From Austropuccinia psidii (lineage: Eukaryota; Basidiomycota; Pucciniomycetes; Pucciniales; Sphaerophragmiaceae), in assembly GCA_023105745.1 (NCBI GenBank), contig JALGQZ010000007.1, positions 51,255,569-51,319,568 of the forward strand: 64,000 bases of DNA. The letters run 5' to 3'. This document shows positions 10,911 through 23,343 of the stretch, piece by piece. The notes below the pieces were generated by a model. It was not told the DNA's origin and made no database searches. It saw only the letters and a program-made list of their open reading frames with translations. A program made the translations under genes and the position numbers. How positions within the stretch are numbered: the first letter of the stretch is position 1; the number at the start of each line of letters is the position of its first letter.

Positions 10911-13285
10911 TTAATGCCTTTTTTGAAGTATGCTGAGTTGAATTGTGGGGTCATTTGGGACCACCACCCAATCTTTGAACAGAAGAAACTGGGAGGAGGA
11001 ATCAAGAGAATAATCTTGGACAGACTTACCTTTACCCAAATCTTGAAGGATACTTCTATATTGAGAATCTTGACATAATGCCTTCTGAATTGATTCAATC
11101 AAATTTGAGAATGCTTCCACCTTGACTGCAAAGAATTTTGAGGCTTGAATTTCATCTTGCTTGATTATTTTTTGATAATTCATTGGATTCTTGCTGATGA
11201 AATCTTCCCCCCTCTCTGGGTAAACGTTGTCCCAACATGACAATGCATCTGGAAGGGTGGCCAGGTGGTGAGGGCGGTAAGTGATTGAAAAATGGAATTC
11301 AGAGAGAAATTCAGCCCAGCGGGCTTGAGGGCAAGTGAGAATCTTTGATGAAATACAATATTGAAGTGATGAATGATTGGTGAGTACTTCAAAAGAGGAA
11401 CAAAGTGAAAGGAGAAAAGCTCTCCAGCGCTTGAGAGCCCAGACTATGCCAAGGAGTTCCTTGTCATGAGTCTCATAATTGAGCTCAGCTGGGAGAACCT
11501 TGCGGCTATCAAATGCAATGGGATGTTTTCCGGAGTCAGAAATCTGACTCAGTACAGCACCCAAGGCATAATCAGAAGCATCAGTCTCTACAATGGTGGG
11601 TAGAGAAGGATCAAAGTGAGAAAAGATTGGAGAAATGGTGAAAGCCTCTTTGGGCTGATGAAACTGTCTAAGAGCTTCTTCATTGAGGGGAAAACAGGAA
11701 TCTTTTGTGAGGAAACTTGTGAGTGAACTGATCTTCTTTGAATAATTATTCATGAAATGGAAGTAAAAATTGGCAAAGCCAAGCAATGATTGAAGAGCCT
11801 CAAGGTTTCTTGGAGGTGGCCAATTGAGAATTTGCTGGACTTTTTCTTGGTCCATCTTGAGGCCTTCAGAAGAAACATTATAACCCAAATACTCTACACT
11901 AGTAACATGAAACAGGCACTTGGAGGCCTTAGCAAAGAGGTTATTGGCTCTGAGTCTGGAAGGAACAGAGGACACATGAGTGACATGTTCTTCTTCAGAT
12001 TTGGAAAAGACCATAATGTCATACAAATAAACCACAACATAAATATCAAGAAGATCATAAAAAATATCATTGACAAGGTTTTGAAAAGAGGCAGGAGCAT
12101 TGGTGAGCCAAATGGCATAACCAAATACTCATAGCTGCCATATTTAGTTCTAAAACATTGCAAGTCTTCATCACCTTCCTTGATTCTGAGCAGGTTATAT
12201 GCACCACGCAAATCAATCTTGGAGAAGATAGAAGAAAAATTGAAAACAATGAGAACCTGATTCATAGGAGGAACAGGATACTTGTTCTTCCTAGTAACAG
12301 CATTGAGTTTGTGGTAATCAACACACAAACGGAGGCCACCATCTTTCTTTTTGACAAAGAGGACAGGTGCTCCAGATGAAACCTTTTTCTACATTCTCTG
12401 GAATTTACACCCTGAGTGTATCTGACTCTTGGTTTGATAAAGAGTAAATCACCCCAACTGGAGGTAGAGAGCCCTTCAGCTCAATATGATGATCACAGGC
12501 GCGGTGAGGAGGAAGTTTCTCTGCTTTCACCTTGGAGAATACATCCAAGTACTGGTGATAGACAGGAGGAACAACCTTCATCACGGTTTCTATTTCTTCT
12601 GGCTCTTCCTCTTCATCCCGCAACTGCTCCAGGGAGTCATGATAAGATAAAGGAGGAAGGTCCATATTCCCAAAGAAGAGATGAAGTGAAGATACAGAAT
12701 TACCTTTTCTAACATATTGAATCTCTTTGAAGACTTCATCTCTAGATAATAGTAATGACTGATGGGAATTAAGGGAAGGAATATGGACAGAAGATGGAAA
12801 TGATCGTGTTCTAGAATCACCAAACAGAGCTGCACATGATTTGGCTGAAGAAAAGTCATTACTGAAAGACTTTGAAGGATCATAATAGTCCTTATGATCA
12901 GAATTAAAGGTGATCAGCCCTTGCCTCCAATCAATAGATGGATTAAAATGATTGAGAAAGTCAAAGCCCAATATGAGGTCTTCTCCCTTGGGAGTATCAA
13001 TGACTAAAAAGTCCCATTCAAAGCTTGGGAAGGAAGGGAGCTCAAACATATATTTATTATGGTGAGTCACAAATAAAGGAGGAGACTCAGAGGAGTAAAG
13101 AATGATAAAGGGAATATTCTCTGGAAGTTCTGACATGGTCAAAAAATACTTGTGAATGAACTTCTTTTCAATAAATGAGTTGGTAGCACCAGAATCAATT
13201 AGAATAGTGTAAAACATATCAGAGAGAGAAGAAAAGACAAAAAATTTAAGAGAGTTTTGAAACCAGTATTCAGAATGCACAATTG
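10911..13285 (-). pseudogene. Protease, reverse transcriptase and RNase H of element A (broken)
   Basis: In order on the minus strand: an aspartic protease with LIDSGATNSF near 13180; the RT entry region; the RT palm ([21 protein letters not shown] near 12200-12320); a frameshift near 12107, just after VMPFG; then a 374-codon open stretch (12035-10911) with the remaining RT and RNase H (ETDASDYALGAVLSQ, KELLGIVWALKRW). The catalytic YxDD box reads YLYD, so one catalytic Asp is lost. A stop near 12405 also splits protease from RT. The fragments follow one ancestral frame apart from the indel. Confidence 0.88.
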
Positions 13286-13289
13286 TGCT

Positions 13290-14669
13290 CTGGATGGAAA
13301 ATAGTGAAGACCATTGAACACAACATGATCTTCACTCAGGCTTTTCCCTGGCTGGGAAATTTGACTGACAGTTGGGTAAGCTTGTTTTGAGGCCTTTTGA
13401 AACAGGAATCAAGACTATGTTTCCCACCACCATAGGTATGTAGACCCTCCTTGATTCTTCTTTCTTTTTCAGAATTCATCAACTTGAAATCTTTATTCAA
13501 GAAAGAAGAATGAGGCTTGTCCCTCTTCTGAGAATTCTTCTTCTTTTGAATTGAGCTGGAACAACTTTGAGGATGAAAAGAATGTGACTTTGAGGCATTG
13601 GGCTTCTTCTCTTGATGATGACTCTTTTCATTTTGCCTCTCATGGTACCTGGTATCAAGCTCCAGGGTAATATCCATTAAGTCTTGAAGAGAGTCAATTC
13701 TTGAATGATGGGAGGCCAATTGATCCAAAATCCTGGATGGAAATCACTTCCTGAAATGATGGATAAGAGCACTTTCACCCCAATCTCCAATTCTTGAGAC
13801 AAGACTTCTGAAATAAGCAATGTATAAAGATACATGCCCACCTTCTTTCATTCTTAAAGAATCCAATTCTGCTTCAGCTTTTCTGATTTCATTTGGGTCC
13901 CCGAATATAGTGAAGAGTTGAGATTCAAATGATTTCCATGAATTGAGAAGGTAATTTGGATCTTGATTGGTGAGATTGGAAAGATAAGGTTCAATCCATT
14001 TTGCAGCCCTGCCAATGAGAAATGAAGTGGCATAAAGGACCTTCTTCCTGTCTTGAGCAACGTTTGCCAGATCATTATGAAAAATCAGTTGACAAAACTG
14101 AATAAAGCTTCTAACTTTGAAAGGTTGAGTCCCATCAAAGCATTCTGGTGCCTTCATAGATGCAGTCTTAAAGGCTGGTGGTCTTGATGCTTCAGAGGAT
14201 GAAGCTTCTTGAATATTGGCCATAATCTGAGTCATTTGCTGCATGATGGCCAATAGAGATGGTTCAGACTGATGAGAGACAGGCTGATTAGACTGGGCTA
14301 GAGTTGGCCCTCCAGTACCCTGGGATGCCTCCACAGGAGCAGGGACACCTTCAGTACCATCAGACCCTTCCTCTTCCACAGAATACTCCTCCTCCTCTTC
14401 ACCATCTTCACCTGGACCTTGAAAAATGGACCTTGAAATTCCTGGAAATCTGCCAAATACTCCTGAGAATGGGCTTGATCTTCTTGGCACTCTTACTTCC
14501 TTCCTGGATGGTGATGCCCCTCCAAAATGGGTCCTCTGTCCAATTTGGCCCTCAGTTGAGAAATTTCTGGGGTGCCATCAAGAGGAGCCCTGGGAGTTGG
14601 AGTGAGAAAAGCTTGAGATCTGGCCTGAGATCTTGTCTGCCTTGCAGGAGGTGAGTGTTTGATGGGCAT
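13290..14669 (-). pseudogene. gag of element A (broken)
   Basis: The start is the ATG at 14669 (MPIKHSPPARQTRSQAR). A 1-2 nt indel near 14505 shifts the frame, and the rest reads from 14490 down to about 13336. There is an acidic linker (GEDGEEEEEYSVEEEGSDG), the Gag core (KAPECFDGTQPFKVRSF, KWIEPYLSN, ALIHHFRK), an in-frame TGA at 13746-13744, and a C-terminal Cys/His segment near 13450 (YGGGKHSLDSCFK) in which the first Cys pair expected of a zinc knuckle is lost; element G keeps CTYCGGKHSLESC here. A further TGA follows FPSQGKA at 13336. Confidence 0.88.
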
Positions 14670-14734
14670 GATTTCAGGATAAAAATGAAATAAAATGAAC
14701 AATAATCAAAATTTGAAGATGAAAACTTGAGGAA
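14670..14734 (-). other. Leader of element A, piece next to gag
   Basis: This short A-rich piece lies directly upstream of the gag ATG. It ends in AGGAA (14730-14734), which pairs with AGGCA at 45628-45632 as the target duplication of element B. The leader resumes at 45628. Confidence 0.8.
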
Positions 14735-16236
14735 TGTCAGGGTGAGTCTATGTAGTAGCTTAAAAATAGTAAATACAAGCTAGTACTATGACTGTGACAC
14801 GTCAAAATAAATAAAAAATGAAATCTTCAGGTCCTACTGCTACGTGGTAACAGTGGTGATGAGTCTATTGAGGACCTGGGTTGCAATGCTCTAATATCTT
14901 TGACTGTAAAGAAACACTACAATAATTATATTCTAATTATATCTTAAATAATTCTAAGGACACTACTGATGAATAACAGTCTTGTCACGTAAGAATAATG
15001 GTAATGTAAGATAAGATGATGGGTTTTCAAGGGAAAAACCCTCCTTTTTATATCTTCCAAGACTGTCAAGAGTTATTAACTCTTCACACGTCAGAGGAGT
15101 GAAAATTTTTACTCCAGTGGTCAGTCTGTGGTTCTAGATCCTCAATTCTGACGTCAATATAGACAGAATTGTGGTTTTGGAACCACAAATGATCATTCTG
15201 GATCAATACAGGGTGAAAAAACTTTTCACCTGCCAGGTCAGCACTTGGATGACGTTGTTCTGGTGTCTGTATGATCAATATTGGTCATTCTGGGCGGGTT
15301 TAAGCTTTAAATAACCATTATTTTAAGTATCAAAGCTGTACTGGTTGGTACAGGTTTGGTACAGACCAGTATTGGTCAAAATACTTCCAACCAAGATATC
15401 TCAGTCAGTTTTTGAGATATCAAGAAACTAAGAGCACAGAATTGAAGGGCTTAATGAGCTCTTCAATTTGGTATTCTTCATGTTTACCCTTCTTGCAAAT
15501 AGCAAAAGTTATAAGGGTTTTAAGTTTTTGGATGTAATTTTGTACATCAGTATGAGGCTTCAAAAACTTCCATGCTAGATATCTTCTTCAATTTGGAAGA
15601 TATCTGTATTCTGATGATACAGCTCTGTAGGGCTTGATTAGCCCTACAGTTTGGTATATGACACTGTACAGTTGTATGAGTGTATGCCAAAGATACAGGG
15701 GTTTGTTTATTTTCTTATTTTCAGAATATCTGTATTTTGGTTATTAAACCTTTGAACCAAGATCCCTCAGTCAATTTAAGAGATACAGAGGTCTAAGGTG
15801 TCTCAAATTAAAGCTCTTGTTGAGATCTTTAATTTGGTTGTACTTTTGTACAGTTTTGTACAAGCCCTCTTTGACTTTCAGGGGGACTTGGTTTTGAAAA
15901 TGAGGTTATATGGTATCTCCAGTTGTAGTGGTGTTACAACAACATGGATGATATCATTGTGTAGCTCTCTATGTGAGCTTTAAGAAAAATACCATTTTGG
16001 TATAGGATAACTTAAATATGCATAAGTTAGATGAGAGGTGAAAATAAGGGTTTTGACTTGTTTATTCTCCTCTAGGTTTCCTTATTCTGTTTGGATAAGG
16101 TTGGTGTTTAATGTAAGAGGGTTGTTTTCTCTTAATTATTACCTGTATTGACTATGTTTGTTCAATACTTGCCATACCATTATTTATGGTATGTTGGATG
16201 TCATGCTAGTGCTCTGTTTTGAGTCACAGGCTGACA
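14735..16236 (-). repeat. 3' LTR of element B (left side, intact, 1502 bp)
   Basis: It starts TGTCAGGGTG and ends GGCTGACA on the plus strand. It is nearly identical to 23344-23662 joined to 44445-45627 and shows the uninterrupted site (around 15050) where C inserted into the sister LTR. Confidence 0.95.
15045..15052 (-). promoter_or_regulatory. TATA box of the LTR of element B (3' copy)
   Basis: On the element strand this reads TATAAAAA within GATATAAAAAGG, about 310 bp from the internal end of the LTR. That is a plausible RNA polymerase II promoter position at the U3/R border. In the 5' LTR this box is the insertion site of C. Confidence 0.6.
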
Positions 16237-16251
16237 TACCCTCCCTCAAAA
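16237..16251 (-). promoter_or_regulatory. Polypurine tract of element B
   Basis: The element-strand sequence TTTTGAGGGAGGGTA lies directly before the 3' LTR start TGTCAG, the expected place and composition. Confidence 0.65.
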
Positions 16252-16260
16252 GAAGGCTCA

Positions 16261-19200
16261 TCATTGATGAGACTCTTCAGCCCTCCTGGGGGCTCTGAAT
16301 CTTCTGAGGTGTATTTGTCCATCTGGGATTTCTTTCTCAGTTAACCATTTGTCTTTATCTGCTGGTTGATTCTTAAATCTAACCAGGTATTGCCTGTTGT
16401 CTTTCCCATTGATTCTTATTTTCCTGGCTTTAATGATCTTTTTCACTGGTCCAGGTGAGTCATCTTCCTCTACCAATCTTTCATGGGTGACTTTCTTCTT
16501 CCTGTCAGGGAATTTCTTCTCATCTGTCTGGTGATAAGGTTTGACCAGGCTCACAGGGAAAACTGGGTGTTTCCTAGAGAACTCTTTGGTCAGGTTGACT
16601 TCTACTGCATTCTTTCCTATTAATGTAATAATGGTGAATGGTCCTATGAATGAATATCTCATCTTCTTGGGTCCTCTTAGGTTGTTGAAGTTGAGAGTTG
16701 AGATTAGAACTTGGTCTCCTTCTTTGAAATCAGGTTCTTGGTGACTTTTGTCATATCTCTGTTTGTTATATAATTTTGCTTCAGCCACACATTTCTCTGC
16801 TTTTTCACAGGCAGTCTTCCACATTGTGTGGAAGTCCTTAGCTGTGGGGTGTACTGAGAGGAGGTTCTTCTTCAAGTAGTCTACTGGGAGTAGTGGGTTC
16901 CATCCTTTCTCTAATGTGGCAGGGGATTTTCCTGTCACTGAGTGTACACTTGTGTTGTATGCCAATTGTACAGCTGGTAGGAGGGTTACCCAGTCATGGG
17001 TATATCCCTCATTGTCTTTATATTCCATGCCATATGCACAAAACCTTCTAATGATGTCTTCCAATGTTTGGATCATTCTTTCTGCTAGACCATCTGTTTG
17101 TGGATGGTAAGCTGTGGAGAATGCTAGTTTGGTTCCCAGCATCTCATATAGATTAGTCCAAAATTCTGATGTGAATTTAGGGTCTCTGTCACTAATTATG
17201 ATTCTTGGGACTCCACAGTTAGCTATCACATTGTTCCAGAACAATATGGCTGTGTCCATTGCTGTGTCCTCTTTGTGTCAGGGGAGACATCTGACACTCT
17301 TGCTGTACCTGTCTACTACTACTAGGCATGCATTAAAGCTGTCCTTCCCTCCAGGGACCAGGCCTGTTACCCAATCCATGTTTATTATTTCCCAGGGGTG
17401 TTTGGGCTCTTCTATACTCTGGAGTAATCCATATCTTTTGCCATGACTTCTGTTGGCTTTCTGGCATCTGGTACAAGTGTTGATGTATTCACTCAAGTCT
17501 TGTTCCCACTTTGGCCACCAAGCTGTGCTAAAGACTCTTTCCTTAGTTCTCTCTTCACTCATATGTCCCATGTATGGGCAGTCATGGCATTCCTGTAGTA
17601 TCAGGGAAATATGTTCTCTATTTATTATTACCAGGGCACTTGTGTGTTTTTCCCTATGGTATAGTAGATCATCTATCAGGAAAAATCTATTCTCTCTGAA
17701 GTTTTTGAGCCATGGCTCTTCCAATTGGCTTTCTAGTTCAGGACTCCTGTACTTTTGTTTTAGTAGTTGTATCAATATACTACACTGTTTGTGTTTATTG
17801 TATGATGATTGTACTATGCTAAAGAACTCTGTGTTCAGATTAGAGGAGCTGATTCCCAGTATGGGTATCTCTTTGCTCTCTCCAAAGCTCTGTGCTGGGT
17901 TTGATGGATCATTCCCCAATGCCCAGTTTGATAGTTTGAAGTTCTTTCTCTTATCTATCTCCATGCATTGTATGGGTATTTTGGCCCCATTTTCTGGGTC
18001 ATATGCTGGATTTTCTTGGTCATTTTTCAGTGGCCACCTGCTGAGGCCATCTGCATTAGTATGACTTTTCCCTTCTTTATAGATGATAGTCATATTCCCT
18101 CTATATTCTTGTATGGCTATTTGCCACCTAAGCATGTGTCTGTTTGTTGTCTTCATGTTCAACAGTGATTTGAGGGCTGTGCAATCAGTAAAAACTTCAA
18201 ATACTGCTCCTTCTAAGTAGTAATGGAGTTTCTCTAACGCCCATACCAAACAGAGACATTCTGTCTGAGTAGCTCCATATCTGGCTTCTGAGTCTTTCAG
18301 TTGTCTTGATATATAGCAAATTACCCCTTCTTTGGGTATTCCATCCACTAGTTGCCTCTGGTGTAGTGCTGCTCCTAGTCCTTGACTACATGCTGCATCT
18401 ATATATAGTTTGAATGGTAGTTCAAAATCAGGCATCATCAGGACAGGGGCATTGGTCAGTTCATGTTTGATCTTCTCAAATGCATCCCTTCTTTCTTTGG
18501 TGATTTCAAAGACTACATCCTTTGAGCACAGTTTGTATAGACTACTAGTGATGTGTGCAAAGTTTTTAATGTGGCTTCTGTAGTAACTAGCAAAGCCCAA
18601 AAAAGATTGCATTTCCTTAATGTTCTTTGGTACTGGTTTCTTCAGTACTGCAGCAGCTTTATTTTGGTCTATAGCTAGACTCAAACCTGAAACTTTGTGT
18701 CCTAGGGCTAGCAGTTCTTGCTGTCCAAAGTTACATTTTTTAAGAGATATCTTCATGTTGATTGGTGTACATTTTCCCAATATTTTATCAATTTTCCTCA
18801 CATGGTCTTCCCATGTTTCTGAGTATATTATGATATCATCAATGTACACTACCATCCACCCTTCCATAATTTCATCTTGAAATATGGTATCCATCATCCT
18901 CTGAAAATGGGCTGGTGCATTCTTAATGCCAAATGGCATTCTAGTATATTCATATATGCCCATATGGCATATAATTCTCAGCAGTTTGATGGAATCTGGT
19001 TTCACCCCATTCTGGTGGAAACCTTTCATGCAATCCATTTTTGTAATGAACTTGGCTTTTGCTAGCTTATATAGTGCATGTGGTATCCTTGGGATGGGGT
19101 ACCTGTCTGCTTTGGTGTAATTATTCAAAGCCCTGAAGTCACCACATAGTCTGGATTTACCATCATGCCAAGTTATAAGGACTGGTGTAGTGACCTCTAC

Positions 19201-19614
19201 TATCTCATTATGTCCTATTTTTCTTATTACCCCCATTTCTAGGAGTTCATTGATATGTTTCTCAATTTCTTTCCTAGTTTCCATGCTGGCTGGGTATGGT
19301 GGTCTCCTAAGCATAGGTGGATATGGTCTTTCTACATCTAGATATAATTCTATATCATGTCCTTTGATTTTTCCTAGTGGTTCATCTCCTATTGCAAAAG
19401 CTTCTCTATGTTTTCTCAATACTTTCAGTAAGCTGAGTTTCATTTTACTGGTGAGTTGAGTGCCATATTGAGCTTCTTTGAATTCTTCCACTAGTTCTTT
19501 CAAGGTGTTATCATTTGTTACATGATTTATGTCAAAGGAAAATTTTTTGTCTTTCTTTGTACCTATGGTAAGATATCTGTTTTTACTATTGCAAATATCC
19601 ATGCCATACATTCT
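16261..19614 (-). pseudogene. pol of element B: reverse transcriptase, RNase H, integrase, chromodomain
   Basis: This is a nearly complete pol of about 1117 codons in one frame. The RT has [27 protein letters not shown] and an intact YIDD box ([11 protein letters not shown]). RNase H has [16 protein letters not shown] and the tether QKYRSP. Integrase has an HHCC zinc site (CHDC..H ... CTRCQK), a first Asp in [11 protein letters not shown], a second in [13 protein letters not shown] and a Glu in [15 protein letters not shown] chromodomain lies near the end ([17 protein letters not shown]). The only breaks are an in-frame TGA at 17278-17280 inside the integrase and the TAA at 19615-19617 that separates it from gag-protease. 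It is recent and nearly intact but should not make a full protein. Confidence 0.92.
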
Positions 19615-21440
19615 TTAGTACTCTGTACCTAGTAAGAATCCTTGTACATGTGCATTTTCTAGAACTACAAATTCAGGTTCCAGTCTGATATTTCCTTTTT
19701 GGTGTGGGATAATTATCTCTTTGATTATTGTCCCCAGTGAGTTCATTTTGCCTGATGCACTTTTAAAGTTTCTAGCTTTTGTTGGGATTATCTCTTCTTC
19801 CCATTTGGGGAAGTGTTGTTCCAAGTATTCTTTTGCCACTATGGAGCAACTTGCTCCTGTGTCAATGATCATTGGGTGTTTACAGTTCTCAATGTAAACT
19901 GTCAATTTTGTAGGTGTTCCATGAATGAATCCCATCCCTCTATTTGGGGTTACCAGGAATGTTTGTGCATTCTGTGTGTGCTTACAGAGCTCTTTGTCTG
20001 TTGTTATTTGTGGTATTCCTGAATCCAATTCAATGTCTTGTATGTCAAGTGAACTTTCTTCATTGCATTCCACTATGTATTCTTCCATGGTATCAGGTTC
20101 ACTTTGTGATTCTGCTCTCATACCATTTCCCATGCTGTCAGAATCAGATTTTTCACCTGTTTGTTCTGCTTCTGATTCTTCATCAATTGCATATATTTTC
20201 TTTTTTGGTTTTGTGCAATTGTTGGCATAGTGGTCTGGTGATCCACAGTTGTGGCACACATATTTCTTTTTTGGGGTTTCTTTCCCTTTTTCTTTGTTTG
20301 TCTCTTTAACTTCAGACCTCTTGTCTTTGAAGTTTGGTTTATAGGATGTGTACCTTCCTATGGAGGTTTTCTTTCTCACATCTTGTATGACATTTGCTAT
20401 GTCATCAATGCTGCTGATGTTGTTGCATCTGCATTTGACTGCATGTTCTATATCTCCTGGCAATTTTGTTAGGAGTTTATGGTTTCTCATTTCTATTGTC
20501 ATATTGGGATCAATAGCTTTTAGCCTCTTTGTTTGTTTGAGGCACCATTCATAAGGGTCTTTTTCTGTGGAGTATCTATCACTTTCAAAGGACATGGTCT
20601 TTTGCCAGATCCAACTACCATTGCTATACTTTTGTATAATCTGGTTCCTCCACCATGGCCAGCTTTTCCTGCCATGTATTTCTTTCATCTCAGTATACCA
20701 TATGTTTGCATGGCCTCTGAATGCTGTGTTAAGTCTTGTTGTGATCCAGTAGTCTGGTATTTTTGGGACATCAACAAAGAGTCCATCAATATAGTCAATG
20801 ATCTCCATATGGTCATATTCCCCAATTCCTGAGAACTTTGGCCAGTTTGTTACTTCTGGTAACTGTTTTAGTGCCTGTTTCTCTGAATAGTTGAGATTTT
20901 CCCCATCTTGGTACACTGACTCTGATCTTAACTTTGGAATCTGATATTCAGGTTCCTGGTCATAGTCTTTATCCTCTTCTTTCAATTTTGTAGAGGTAGT
21001 AGGCTGACCTTGTGTTGGAGGGTATTGATTTTCTTCCCTGTCATAGAGGTAATCAATTTCTTTGTCAAGGCTATCCTGCTGCTGCTGGATATTCCTCAGA
21101 TCCCTCCTCACAGTTTGTTGTTCTTCTAGAATGGAATTCAACTGTCTGTTAGTTTTTTCAAATTCTGTCCAAATTTTGGCCAGATTTGTATTTAAGTCTT
21201 TAATGACTGTTGCTTGGAAAGCATTTTCTTCTTTCAATGTTTCCATTTCTGTCCTCATTTTTCCTGAGGTTTCATATGTCCAATCCATGAATTGGGCCAA
21301 TTTGGTCCATGTGAATTTGTTTTCAAACTCATGAGTGTGGATTGTAGTTTCAGTCATTAATTCTGGGTCTATTGAGTCAGAACTATCAAAACTATTTGTA
21401 GGTACAACTATTTCTTGTTTTTGTGTACTTCTTGGACTAA
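19615..21440 (-). CDS. Gag-protease of element B
   Basis: The open frame runs from 22170 to 19615, but its upstream third overlaps ORF2 in another frame and looks like a shadow of it there; the convincing Gag part begins about 21400. It has a coiled-coil region (about 21300-21030, rich in E, Q, L, with TEMETLKEENAFQATVI), a Gag core (LPEVTNWPKFSGIGEYDHM, KSWPWWRNQIIQKYS), a CCHC zinc knuckle CHNCGSPDHYANNC near 20240 that would bind RNA, an acidic linker, and an aspartic protease with MIIDTGASCSIV near 19850. It ends at TAA (19617-19615) after LLGTEY, one codon before the RT frame resumes. A C-to-T change of CAA would explain this stop; programmed read-through is the alternative. Confidence 0.85.
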
Positions 21441-22097
21441 GTCCATCAGCTTTTTCATCAATGGGTCTGCTTCTTTCTTCCTCTGGTTGAAAGAAGTTTT
21501 GTTTTTCCCTTGGGCTCCTTTTCTCCTGTTGGAAACTACCTGGAAGGGTTGGGGAGCCTTGGATGAAGTTTCCTTTGGCTTGTAGGGCCTGGAACTGCTG
21601 GATTGTTGTGGGGAAGATGGGACTTCTCCTTCCATTTCTGGGGGTACCTGAATCTGACTGGGCTCTTCCTTGTGCCAAGATCTCTCTATGGCTTGTATGG
21701 CTGCCTGGTTCTCTTTGATTCTGGTTGCTCTTTCTTCTAAGAGTTTGAAATTCTTGTTGGGATTCCAACCTTGCATTTCTGTCATAGGTTTCATCCAAGC
21801 CATTTGCTTGAGACAGATCTTCTGGGTTGTTATCCCCACTTCTGCCCATGATGCTGCCATAGTGAACATTTTGTTGTCCATGCTCCATGTGAAGAGGTCT
21901 CTCAGGAGTTTGTGTATTTGGAGGACCTGTTCTGCATCTGTCCAATCTCCTGGTTGGACTTCTGGGTTGAATTTGATTTGGAACAGGACCTTGGGCAGGA
22001 GTTCCCTGATGGTAAGTCCTTTGCTGGTCATTTGCTCCAGTTCTTCTTCCTCTGTGTCTTCTTGGCCAGTGTTCTGGTTGATTTCTTGGGAATCCAA
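21408..22097 (-). CDS. ORF2 of element B, 229-residue protein overlapping the gag frame
   Basis: This runs from the ATG at 22097 to a stop after EVHKNKK. Its composition is that of a folded protein (IRELLPKVLFQIKFNPEV, DWTDAEQVLQIHKLLRDLF, AASWAEVG, QKICLKQMAWMKPM), followed by a Ser/Pro/Lys-rich tail. I recall very similar predicted proteins, many times over, in Austropuccinia psidii. The same DNA is also fully open in the frame of Gag (22170 onward), whose translation here is rich in R, P, N and Q and looks out of frame. The function is unknown: a Gag matrix-like domain expressed by frameshift or re-initiation, or an accessory protein. No transmembrane segment or known domain is visible. 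Confidence 0.65.
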   Translation of the reverse strand: MDSQEINQNTGQEDTEEEELEQMTSKGLTIRELLPKVLFQIKFNPEVQPGDWTDAEQVLQIHKLLRDLFTWSMDNKMFTMAASWAEVGITTQKICLKQMAWMKPMTEMQGWNPNKNFKLLEERATRIKENQAAIQAIERSWHKEEPSQIQVPPEMEGEVPSSPQQSSSSRPYKPKETSSKAPQPFQVVSNRRKGAQGKNKTSFNQRKKEADPLMKKLMDLVQEVHKNKK

Positions 22098-22173
22098 GAT
22101 CTCTAAGAAGTGGAGGTGTCATGTTAACGATGTTAAAAAATGACAGACAAAAAAATGTTGTATTTTTCAAGGT

Positions 22174-22494
22174 TTATTTACCTTTAGCAGGCCCTTGTAC
22201 AAATTTATGGTCTATACTCTTTGGTAATTTGCCTTTAGAGTTTACAACTGGGTTAATAACAGTGATTTTCTGTTTCTCAATCTGTTTTGGTGATCCAACT
22301 GGTTTTGTTGGAGCTTTTCTGGGTTTTTTGGCCCTTGGCACGGCTATTGGTGTCAAATCTTTTGAGTTGATTGTCACTTCACTGTGTCTTTTCTGCTTGC
22401 CCTTGGTTTTTGGCAGCACCTCTCTGTCTTCTGAGGCTGTCACAGATGGATTTCCTTGTGACTGGGTTTCTAATGGAATATAGTCTTTGTCCAC
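22174..22494 (-). CDS. ORF1 of element B, 106-residue basic protein
   Basis: This small open frame is the first of the internal region (MDKDYIPLETQSQGNPS...). It is rich in Lys, Pro and Thr with a basic cluster (RAKKPRKAPTKP) and contains KITVINPVVNSKGKLPKS. I remember similar short proteins in the same position in other rust elements, which suggests it is conserved, but I cannot assign a function. A nucleic-acid-binding or nuclear-localising role is possible from the charge alone. It ends about 75 bp before ORF2. Confidence 0.55.
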   Translation of the reverse strand: MDKDYIPLETQSQGNPSVTASEDREVLPKTKGKQKRHSEVTINSKDLTPIAVPRAKKPRKAPTKPVGSPKQIEKQKITVINPVVNSKGKLPKSIDHKFVQGPAKGK

Positions 22495-23343
22495 TATTCA
22501 GAAAAGATATTTCAGATTGTATATCAGTATTTTATGATAAAACAAAATGATTATATTCAATTCTACTGTTATTTTTCCAAATTTTTGAGGTTTTTATGTT
22601 TTTTTTAATTGTTTTTATGTGTTTTTATTGAAAAATAACAGTTTTTTGAGTTTTTCACTTATGTTTTAGAAGTGAAAACTGTAATATCCAAGTGTTTTGT
22701 GAATGATTCACTTGGATATTATTGTGTTTTTTTTATATAAACACGTCAAATTTATTAAATTATAAGAAATTTGATTTGTTATTATAAATATTATAAATAA
22801 TATTTATTATAACACTTGATATTGATTAAAAATATCAATTAATTACAAGTTTTCACGTCAATTTGAGTGATATCTTGTTTTTAAAGGAAATATTTAATTA
22901 AAATATTCCTTATAAATAATAAAAAATTATTTTCTTATTTAATATTTATTAATTATTTATTAATAAATTGTTTCTATATTAATTTTCACGCACTTTGGTG
23001 AAAAATAATAGTAAAATGAATAATATACTGTTTGTATATTATTATTCTTATTGAAATTTGAATAATACTGTTGTATTATTATCAAATTACGTGGAAATTA
23101 TTGCAATATAATAAAAAAGAGGATATGTACTCTTACTCTCAACAAAAAATATTTATAATATATATTTTTTGGAGCAAAAATTTGTATATATAGTATATGA
23201 TTCTAAAAAATAATGATAAAGATGAAAAAAATTTGAAATTTTACTTACTGTTAGTAAAATATCTTTTAAATGACTGAATTTTACGCCTAATTCAGTTCAA
23301 ACACGTCCAATAAGGTTGAAAAACCACGGCCAGGCCCCCAAAA
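22495..23343 (-). other. Leader of element B, with possible primer-binding site
   Basis: This is very AT-rich non-coding DNA between the 5' LTR and ORF1, with repeated short TATTTA runs punctuated by ACGTCA/ACGTG words. Directly next to the LTR, the element strand reads TTTTGGGGGCCTGGCCGTGG (23343 downward). This is where a primer-binding site should be, but I cannot match it to a tRNA 3' end. Confidence 0.5.

Noticed and set aside
23326..23343. Assigning a specific tRNA to the primer-binding site of element B
   Set aside because: The sequence after the LTR does not match any tRNA 3' end I can recall with confidence.
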